A stretch of DNA of 64,000 nucleotides from Nectonema munidae. Its lineage: Eukaryota > Nematomorpha > Nectonematoida > Nectonematidae. The DNA lies in the NCBI GenBank assembly GCA_030549495.1, contig JAUIRK010001051.1:806001-870000 (forward strand), written 5' to 3'. Shown here in pieces: positions 61,301-64,000 of the stretch. Position 1 is the first letter of the stretch. Each line of letters begins with the position of its first letter. The notes beneath the pieces were generated by a model. That model was not told where the DNA came from and searched no databases. It saw only the letters and a program-made list of their open reading frames with translations. The translations under genes were made by a program, and so were the position numbers.

Positions 61301-63351
61301 TCACTCAGAAAAGATAGGGGGTTTATACATTCTGCTAAAAAGTTGCTGAAATTGAAACATTGAACAAAAAGGCGCTACAAATGGCAAGAAAGTCAATGAA
61401 ATTGCACAAAGAATTCTCAGTCAAGGAGGACAGCCTAGAACTCATGAGACACCTTCCCAAACTTTAAAACCACTTGCAATTTCCAAACGTTCTTTTAAAG
61501 ATACATGGTCAAAAATTGAACACTTTAGCTGAGTGAGTTGTGTCCACAAGGATGCTGTTGAGGATCGTTAAAGCGCTGAAATGGGATCTTTGTTTTTAAG
61601 GCTGAGAAGATATCACAGAATGAAAGAGTTTACTTTGTACCCAACAAAAACAAAAATCAGATTTCGACTGATACATTGTTCCCTATGAAGTCTCATTTCC
61701 CCAAGAATGCAATGATATCGGTGGCCGTTTCTAAGCTTGGAAAAACATCCATTTATTTTGTAGAGCAAAGCACGGGGTATATTATTATCGAAAAAGCCTC
61801 TTGTCAAAAATCATTATAGAAATGAAAACTTTAGTGCTGGAAAACACTTCTTATTTCAACAAAATGGCGCTGAGGTACATACAGCAAAAGATACAATGGC
61901 GTACGTAAATGAACGTGTACCTGAAATCATCTTACCACATGTTTGACCTTCAAGTAGTTCTTACTCGAATCCTCTAGAAAAGCAGATAAGATTTTAGTAT
62001 ATGGGAAAACGTATCTTTACGAGTTTATCGATTGAAAAATTTTTAAATGTGCCTCAACTTAAATTTTTTTCAAAAAAGATTGATTCACCTCAAGTGTGCT
62101 TTATCAATGAAAAGAAAAACGATACCTTTATTTCACCCTCGCAAATTTAAACGGACATAATTTCATGGTACGGAGTCTCTACCTGAATATTCTGATTTCG
62201 CAAGCATGCCGCCATTTTTTATCTGAATGCGAACTTGATGGAAATAAAGAGTCAACTGGTGCAAAAGCGAGGTCGAGAGTTTGTGCGCAACTGCATTGGA
62301 GGTTGGTACAAGCCATCCGTCCACGTGCAAGTGCATTTTTAAGAGTAGAATACGCCTTGCAGCGATAACTTAGCCTGGCGAGAGCACCCCTCTCAATGAT
62401 TGGCATCGCTCCTCCAAAGATGTTAGTCCAATTAACGGAAGGATAACTTTTGAGAGATACAACTTCGAACCATAGGTTTCGTGACATCGTTGCTAGGCGA
62501 CAAAAAACCAGTGCGAGTAAGCATACTCTGCTTTGCGAAGGCAGAGCACTCCTAATTACGAGTACAATGCAGTCAGGGTGCGATGTAGAATGGCTTCACC
62601 GATGAAAGTCTTCCTAGGAAAAGAAGGCAATTTATTCTTAGCGTGCCTTCTCGAGTTCCTCTGGCCGTACTCTCACTTTGACCATTTGATATTATTTCTC
62701 TTATCTTTATTTTCCCTATTGTTTATAATTCTATCCAGAAGCGTCTAGGAATTATGCGTGTAAACGAACAAAAGTCACGACTGTGTTTTTTCATGTACGC
62801 GCACTTAAACTTGCAGATATTCTAACGAAGCAATCATTTAGGTAGTACGCTAGTTAGTTTGTCATATGCCGGGGGTTAGGGAGTAGCCTAGAATCGTGCA
62901 AATAAGGTAAGAAATCAGCTGCTTTTTGGGATTCTACTTTTGAATACAATTTGCAATGATTGATACAAGGACTTAGCATATCCAATCAATTAATTATTAT
63001 TTCAATAACGAATAGATGCACACGCTATTAACTGTTTGAATGTTATCCTTTAATTTGTCTCGATGCTAAATCTCTTCGAGTTTTAGTCGCATTCAAAGTA
63101 GCGAGCGAGCGAGCGTTGTGTTTCGTGTAAAGCAAAATTTAAGTTCCTTTTTTACTTAGGATGTGAGCAACCGCCTTGAAAGAGACGACCTCAGTCAAAA
63201 GCAAAAAGAGTACCTGAATGAGAATGGACGCCACGTAGTCAAGTACGACTGGCTGCGACACATCTCTCCCGCCCTCAAGCAGGAAATATCCAGGCATCGC
63301 TCCTACAGAGGCGGAAGCTTCAAGAACTTGTTACGCGTCATAAGAAACAAG
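37128..63351 (+). CDS. ern1: IRE1/ERN1-type ER stress sensor: luminal domain, TM, pseudokinase, KEN RNase (15 exons, 3' end outside window)
   Basis: Known family role: IRE1 sits in the ER membrane, senses unfolded protein, oligomerises, and its RNase splices XBP1/HAC1 mRNA and cuts ER-bound mRNAs. Seen here: 15 exons with GT-AG borders whose phases all fit give 887 codons. In order they are a signal peptide, a luminal domain with the family motifs STLDG, KDGSLYT, EYTVSVYD and WRCKMPGLVVDLF, a hydrophobic segment (residues about 482-512), kinase (about 540-815) and the first half of the KEN RNase (824-887). Human IRE1 is 977 residues, and the final RNase exon must lie beyond 64000. Odd points: catalytic HRD is HKN (653-655), DFG is DFT (679-681), the Gly loop is GKSPVG (547-552), and the helix-C Glu appears to be Asp. 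VAVK Lys568, Asn660 and RNase Tyr872 and Asn886 are kept. The TM-kinase linker is only about 25-30 residues. Identity is very secure; the borders of exons 7 and 12 are less so. Confidence 0.93.
37835..38049 (+). CDS. ern1: IRE1 exon 2: luminal beta-propeller, with a poly-Ser tract
   Basis: The acceptor TTTTCTTTTAG precedes 37835. Translation in phase gives FIASPKDGSLYTFEF (family FLPDPxDGSLYTLG), then a run of about ten Ser encoded by (TCT)n at about 37907-37940. KLSYSIPDIVAVSPFRS follows (family KLPFTIPELVQASPCRS) and GYVYIG. The donor GTATGC follows. The Ser run is a microsatellite inside coding sequence and replaces the short acidic loop of other IRE1 proteins. Confidence 0.93.
38912..39055 (+). 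CDS. ern1: IRE1 exon 3: luminal domain
   Basis: Phase 1 in. GKKADKWRVFERSSGKVV matches family GKKQDIWYVIDLLTGEKQ. It ends SDIFYLLSR (family SLLYLGR), with donor GTCAGT. Together with exon 4 it rebuilds the R-EYT junction conserved in the family. The next intron is only 55 bp. Confidence 0.92.
39111..39287 (+). CDS. ern1: IRE1 exon 4: luminal domain
   Basis: Acceptor TTTATTCAG. EYTVSVYDSISMLKMWNITY matches family EYTITMYDTKTRELRWNATY. An acidic/Ser insert follows, then YYYVFSEDNVLYAINAAT (family HFVSxGDGLVVTVDSESG). Donor GTATTT. The 4.8-kb intron that follows is filled with short mobile elements. Confidence 0.93.
39693..40233. mobile_element. Foldback-like element with GGAAAAAATGCCC tandem arms, exact 9-bp duplication
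   Basis: The left arm (39693-39765) repeats GGAAAAAATGCCC and the right arm (40150-40225) repeats GGGGGCATTTTTTCC. The outer ends are GGTGCGCAG and, inward, GGTTGTAGG. ATCGAATAT flanks it exactly at 39684-39692 and 40234-40242. It lies in IRE1 intron 4. The Lys-rich 88-codon frame inside is a by-product of the repeats. Confidence 0.87.
41065..41379. mobile_element. Foldback-like element with GGGGCGAAATGTCC tandem arms
   Basis: The left arm repeats CATTTTGCCCC/CAATTTGCCCC. The right arm repeats GGGGCGAATTGTCC with a spacer ATGAAAATAAT, three times. The outer ends are GGTCGACAGACATTTTGCCC and, inward, GGTCCTCGGACATTTCGCCC. No clear 9-bp duplication is visible (ATAAAGAAA and AAACTAACA). Same architecture as 6177-6726 and 39693-40233. 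IRE1 intron 4. Confidence 0.72.
42809..42946. mobile_element. TTAA-ended MITE, family 'CCCATTTA'
   Basis: The left end is TTAACCCATTTACGGCC and the right end is TTAAATGGGTTAC, the last base of TTAA having changed. The interior contains AATCGTCTGCGTTTTTTTAG and GATATCGTCTGC, the inverse orientation of the 20263 copy. IRE1 intron 4. Confidence 0.82.
43640..44090 (+). other. Coding-like stretch before IRE1 exon 5, not included in the gene model
   Basis: A 127-codon + frame at 43665-44048 has higher G+C than the intron around it. It starts after a possible acceptor (TTTTTGATTTAG, 43672) in the right phase. It shows no IRE1 similarity, and exon 4 already joins exon 5 with perfect phase and alignment, so inclusion would insert foreign sequence between two matched blocks. 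It may be an alternative exon or a decayed element. Confidence 0.3.
44091..44380 (+). CDS. ern1: IRE1 exon 5: end of luminal propeller
   Basis: The acceptor CCCACTAACAG is followed, in phase 1, by AVKWRCKMPGLVVDLF, aligning with family GDVLWxQNYASPVVAFYVW. RRLNFAYVSKNALDVVL follows (family KVMHINVAVETLRYLTF), then a Ser-rich loop and PALHLNFLG (family PTLYVG). The donor GTAATT leaves phase 0. Codon composition is G+C-richer than the intron. Confidence 0.9.
45395..45435. repeat. (AAT)n microsatellite
   Basis: A run of ten or so AAT triplets in IRE1 intron 5. About 70 bp further right, at 45504, is CAGGGGCGCACATC, the 14-bp motif also found at 12303 and 39445. Confidence 0.9.
46314..46425 (+). 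CDS. ern1: IRE1 exon 6: luminal stalk
   Basis: The acceptor CTTTGTTTTTTAG leads, in phase 0, to IVKSDSSPRQIQGEFHP, ending SDTVYTIL with donor GGTTTT; phase 1 out. There is no strong family alignment, because the membrane-proximal luminal region varies widely in IRE1. It is included because borders and phases fit exon 5 and exon 7 and the frame is open throughout. Confidence 0.7.
46990..47720 (-). mobile_element. hAT transposase fossil (ZBED/SCAND3-like), IRE1 intron 6
   Basis: On the minus strand, LRPYFKDCVKRKIE leads to CFDEALNKVSQQNQVAVL and IKYYDQGKIF, then LFLGHAS in another frame. This is the catalytic-domain start of ZBED5/SCAND3-like hAT proteins (family 'FDESLNxVxQ..MDxLVRYWD', 'FLGHA'). 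Several stops and frame changes. A 70-bp piece of the same family is repeated at 53690-53760. Confidence 0.75.
47772..48224 (+). CDS. ern1: IRE1 exon 7: juxtamembrane segment and transmembrane helix
   Basis: In phase 1 this opens DKRSLPPSADSEQQIPL, a polar stretch of about 100 residues. A long hydrophobic run follows at residues 482-512 (YVCTFLSLLSMLFFFFATL and onward), the expected single TM helix between luminal and kinase domains. Start: the AG at 47770-47771 fits the phase, whereas the stronger CAG at 47766 does not. End: a GT at 48225 fits phase 1; an earlier donor (GTATGC at about 48142) would be phase 0 and would need a further exon. The stop at 48227 limits the frame. Confidence 0.75.
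48656..51298 (+). mobile_element. ZBED5/SCAND3-like hAT transposon with 8-bp target duplication, IRE1 intron 7
   Basis: It is flanked by CTCTAGAA at 48648-48655 and 51299-51306. The left end is CAGGGGTTCTTAAAGTG. The right end reads inward CACTCTATGACCC, with the GGGTCAT motif shared. The transposase starts at about 49750 (MSKKCTFKESFLSFGF) and carries a BED-like zinc finger CVICKK...H. Further on come KSGFMALVKGK, NFIKGGAHNTRLFCQLC and FHTTVRWLSKGDVLARVCEL (50453-50806), standard ZBED5-like motifs. At least four frame breaks; dead. Confidence 0.88.
48733..48836. mobile_element. Miniature foldback element, same family as 6177-6726
   Basis: Left arm GTCAAGACGCCCGAAAACC, right arm TTTCGGGCGTTTTGAC, about 35 bp of loop. 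The unit AAACGCCCGAAA is one base from the unit in the 6177 element. It is nested near the left end of the hAT at 48656, so it arrived later. A 9-bp duplication is not clear. Confidence 0.75.
52105..52186 (+). CDS. ern1: IRE1 exon 8: start of kinase domain, Gly-rich loop
   Basis: The acceptor GAAGCTTTCAG leads, in phase 1, to NSYRIGRINFSTNHLLG, then KSPVGTVVYK. This aligns with family VGKISFxPKDVLGxGAEGTIVYR. Compared with GxGxxG, the second glycine is Ser (G-K-S-P-V-G). The donor GTAACT leaves phase 2. Confidence 0.92.
53237..53365 (+). CDS. ern1: IRE1 exon 9: kinase N-lobe with VAVK
   Basis: The acceptor GATTTTAAG leads to GQFDSRDVAVKVM, the family block GxFDNRDVAVKRI with the ATP-binding Lys568 kept. 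FSSQDLVLLRLCDNHPHILR aligns with family [20 protein letters not shown]; the helix-C Glu position reads Asp. It ends YFCSE with donor GTAAGT. Confidence 0.95.
53690..53760 (-). mobile_element. Fragment of the intron-6 hAT family
   Basis: It shares TTGGATGATGATTAA, CTCA.ATGACAATTTAAAAA and TGAGAAATCATA with 47060-47120. Too short to classify by itself. Confidence 0.6.
53815..53862. mobile_element. Helitron- or MITE-like end, second copy
   Basis: 48 bp beginning ACTTGCTGGTCGCGTGGTCG and continuing TTTCTCGCTACGTTCGAAAC. It matches the reverse complement of the right end of 26172-26288 with few changes. Only one end is seen here. IRE1 intron 9. Confidence 0.55.
54240..54610 (-). repeat. Unclassified dispersed repeat with an 85-codon minus frame
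   Basis: Shares its middle with 16080-16290. The minus frame 54332-54589 starts MMPINPTFTEMHHEFLKRY and contains EEFKGVLVQRVIDVIRDQTE, which looks helical and protein-like. A further frame, MACRWPNETADSAKSDK, lies just upstream (54610-54660). I do not recognise the family. Confidence 0.5.
55667..55821 (+). CDS. ern1: IRE1 exon 10: kinase hinge and helix E
   Basis: Acceptor TACTTTTTCAG. LYVAFELCQFNLQQYF aligns with family YIAIELCxATLQEYV, then LRSIIQQILTALSYLHSLSI with family LLQQTTSGLAHLHSLNI. Donor GGTGAGC, phase 1 out. The codons are strongly G+C-richer than the introns. Confidence 0.95.
56595..56740 (+). CDS. ern1: IRE1 exon 11: catalytic loop (HKN) and DFT motif
   Basis: The acceptor CATGTATTTTAG leads, in phase 1, to AHKNLKPSNVLISR, in the place of family VHRDLKPHNILIS: catalytic Asp is Asn655 and HRD Arg is Lys654, while the metal-binding Asn660 is kept. 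AKLSDFTLF stands for family MISDFGLCKKL: DFG is DFT, with Asp679 kept. An activation segment rich in Ser/Thr/Asp follows, ending DSRKDSHK. Donor GTTCTC, phase 0. Confidence 0.93.
56918..57339 (-). other. Protein-like minus-strand sequence split by a MITE, unrecognised
   Basis: Minus frames read KMWKSKTNVFKKLSSYRNR, then NFKLYRTLLEYSDLL. Across the TTAA MITE at 57061-57198 they continue KYRFKNMRTEAFHEDAEIIL, then PRSAEHIAAKLCKF. The two sides look like one ancestral coding sequence interrupted by the MITE. It is probably a mobile-element protein in IRE1 intron 11; no family is recognised. Confidence 0.4.
57061..57198. mobile_element. TTAA-ended MITE, family 'CCCATTTA'
   Basis: Left end TTAACCCATTTAAGACCAAG and right end inward TTAACCCATTTACGACC, with intact TTAA at both sides (57061-57064, 57195-57198). 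The interior matches the copies at 20263 and 42809. Confidence 0.85.
58040..58560 (+). mobile_element. hAT transposase fossil, C-terminal half, with a MITE inside
   Basis: Pieces include CHTQPEEFADENTEML (about 58108) and NISNQLAIELNVLKF in another frame. After the MITE comes MSVEAEKAFSILVCLLLKHY (about 58428-58490), the hAT C-terminal dimerisation motif (family TSVEAERAFS). Frame changes throughout. IRE1 intron 11. The first piece superficially resembles a kinase APE region and was rejected as an exon. Confidence 0.65.
58301..58418. mobile_element. TTAA-ended MITE, family 'CCCTTTGAGGA', diverged copy
   Basis: It starts TTGACCCTTTCAGGACCGG and carries the shared GTGTACCA, TATAAAATTGCATTG and ATTAGTCTTAAAAATTC found at 20462-20587. 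It lies within the hAT fossil. The terminal TTAA sites are decayed. Confidence 0.7.
58711..58740 (+). CDS. ern1: IRE1 micro-exon 12: activation-segment end with PE motif (tentative)
   Basis: The acceptor TTGGCCTTTCAG precedes ten codons SLRVPETLFF, aligning with family GWIAPEML; VPE stands for APE. Phase 0 in and, with the weak donor GTTTGG at 58741, phase 0 out, matching exon 13. A stronger donor GTAAGC at 58749 would make it 38 bp but breaks the frame into the next exon. The resulting DFT-to-PE distance (28 residues) is close to that of human IRE1 (31). Confidence 0.6.
58934..59111 (+). CDS. ern1: IRE1 exon 13: kinase C-lobe, helix F region
   Basis: Acceptor ATGTTTTTTAG; the only start that avoids the in-frame TAG is phase 0 at 58934. 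FIGDIISAGCLLYYVYTCGK aligns with family [20 protein letters not shown], then NLFGG with HPFGK. The segment between GGEGGFFEEIESN and TDC is longer and more divergent than in human IRE1. The donor GGTATTT leaves phase 1. Confidence 0.85.
59211..59360 (+). mobile_element. tRNA-derived SINE, family A (best-kept copy)
   Basis: GGGGGCGTGAGTAGGGTTGG is the A-box region and GGTTCGATCCC the B box. A tail follows that ends with CACGGTACCCTTTACGG. Copies at 7822-7972 and 17593-17750 are in the opposite orientation. It lies in IRE1 intron 13 in the same orientation as the gene. Confidence 0.82.
59930..60345. repeat. Low-complexity poly-T/poly-A stretch
   Basis: Runs of T, A and G homopolymers with a repeated TTATTATAATATAA segment (60179 and 60255). 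There is no coding or element signal. Homopolymer lengths here may also be affected by sequencing error. Confidence 0.85.
60624..60784 (+). CDS. ern1: IRE1 exon 14: end of kinase, PFFW motif
   Basis: Acceptor TGAATCTATCTAG, phase 1. SICMKDLIENMIHFN aligns with family IARELIEKMIAMDP. An acidic insert DEDVDSNEERS follows, where the family has xKRPSA. Then TLLLHPFFWEGEKKLQFLM matches family HVLKHPFFWSLEKQLQFFQ, the kinase-RNase bridge typical of IRE1 and RNase L. The donor GTATTT leaves phase 0. Confidence 0.96.
61260..62160 (+). mobile_element. Tc1/mariner-type transposase fossil
   Basis: Frames read MARKSMKLHKEFSVKEDS (HTH part, about 61381) and SHFPKNAMISVAVSKLGKTS (about 61690). EVHTAKDTMAYVNERVPEI comes near 61870 and PSSSSYSNPLEKQI near 61950. 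These match mariner proteins (family 'HTAKxTQxW', 'WPPxSPDLNPLD'). At least four stops or frameshifts. Ends not located. IRE1 intron 14. Confidence 0.8.
62161..63159. other. Intron 14 remainder with a G+C-richer block
   Basis: Between about 62200 and 62600 G+C content rises and ORFs of 60-100 codons appear on both strands without a recognisable domain. At 62491 the sequence GTTGCTAGGCGAC resembles an RFX X-box. A frame near 62790-62840 (LADILTKQ) recalls the end of Ty1/copia pol but is too short to call. Confidence 0.3.
63160..63351 (+). CDS. ern1: IRE1 exon 15: first half of KEN RNase domain
   Basis: Acceptor TTTTTTACTTAG, phase 0. DVSNRLERD aligns with family DVSDRIEKE. GRHVVKYDWLRHISPALKQE aligns with [20 protein letters not shown], and RSYRGGSFKNLLRVIRNK with RTYKGGSVRDLLRAMRNK. 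The RNase Tyr (872) and Asn (886) match human Tyr892 and Asn906. The catalytic His (human 910) should lie at the start of the next exon. Donor GTGCTT. Confidence 0.96.
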
Positions 63352-64000
63352 GTGCTTCCTTTTTCTTGTCTTTCATTGGCGTGTTTATGCGTGCGTACGT
63401 TCACTTTAAAATACCGCCATTTTAACTTCAAAGTGGTAATACCAAATTTCGAAGTGCAATAATTTCCCAACCCCTTTTATTTATAAATTGGTAAATATAT
63501 TTATTTTATGAGTTAATCAACAACGTATAGACGTGGTGAAGCTTTATTAATGGGGAGACAACGTAGTAAAAATTTTCGTTTATTTTTTCAAGTGTTTGAT
63601 TGGATGTACATATTTTTACGATGTACCCAGATTTTGCTATGCTGTTAATTTGATATTTTTCTAAAATTGGTGCGTGTTTGATTTGAAATAATTAAATAGG
63701 AAGACGACCTCTTAAAAATTATTGTGTTTTTGAAAAGCGATAGAGATGCTATTTTATCTCTATGTTATTGTGGTACTGAAATGAAGTATTAGAAGTAAAT
63801 GAGTATTAGAGCTTCTCGCCCAAAAACCACATGAAAAATACTATATTTCAAGACAACGAACTTATCTTTTATGACACATGTCAAAACAAAGAAGAGAATC
63901 AAAATCAAACATGCGTCAACAAAGTAATACACACACAAGCGGTAACCGACTATCTCTCCACACTCAAACATAACAAGCTCATAAATATTGCTCCACCAAA
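63352..64000. other. IRE1 intron 15 (incomplete); no further exon seen
   Basis: No sequence matching the expected continuation (HHYRELP, then FPxLL) occurs before the window ends. A+T-rich DNA with a 60-codon minus frame near the end and no domain. Confidence 0.6.

Noticed and set aside
62179-62487. 102-codon minus frame in the G+C-rich block of intron 14
   Set aside because: No domain; both strands are open here, as expected from composition.
62740-62840. Ty1/copia fossil (LADILTKQ)
   Set aside because: A single eight-residue resemblance with no RT, integrase or LTR nearby is not enough.

Overview
The window looks like nuclear DNA from an A+T-rich, repeat-laden animal genome. The evidence is a spliced gene with GT-AG introns, tRNA-derived SINEs, LINEs, many DNA-transposon families and very long microsatellites. 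The species cannot be fixed from sequence alone. The host gene is clearly metazoan-type but strongly diverged, which suggests a fast-evolving invertebrate lineage. I see no bacterial operons, rRNA genes, functional tRNA genes or CRISPR arrays.

One host gene is well supported: an IRE1/ERN1-type unfolded-protein-response sensor on the + strand. It runs from a signal-peptide start at 37128 to at least 63351 and leaves the window before its last RNase exon. Fifteen exons join in phase (887 codons) and give, in order, signal peptide, beta-propeller-like luminal domain, one hydrophobic membrane segment, kinase domain and KEN RNase domain. The kinase core is degenerate: HRD reads HKN, DFG reads DFT, and the middle glycine of the loop and the helix-C Glu are replaced. 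The VAVK lysine and the RNase Tyr and Asn are kept. It therefore reads as a natural IRE1 with a pseudokinase controlling an apparently conserved RNase, which is the most interesting biology here.

From 1 to about 37 kb the window is gene-poor and holds layers of mobile elements. These include RTE-type LINE pieces, a pogo/Tigger element with a SINE inside it next to a perfect (CA)n array of about 560 bp, and a decayed Ty3/Gypsy fossil carrying three TTAA-ended MITEs. They also include a piggyBac transposase, a KIAA1586-like hAT transposase, an I-clade LINE with endonuclease, RT and RNase H, and a younger RTE LINE with a 12-bp target duplication between two inverted MITE copies. The IRE1 introns (37-63 kb) carry a complete-ended ZBED5-like hAT, other hAT and mariner fossils, MITEs and a SINE.

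A second theme is a group of foldback-like elements (4755-5186, 6177-6726, 31109-31389, 39693-40233, 41065-41379, 48733-48836). Their arms are short tandem repeats that differ between families. The ends begin GG, and four of the six have recognisable 9-bp target duplications (two exact, one 8/9, one 7/9), which points to Mutator-like (MULE) mobilisation.
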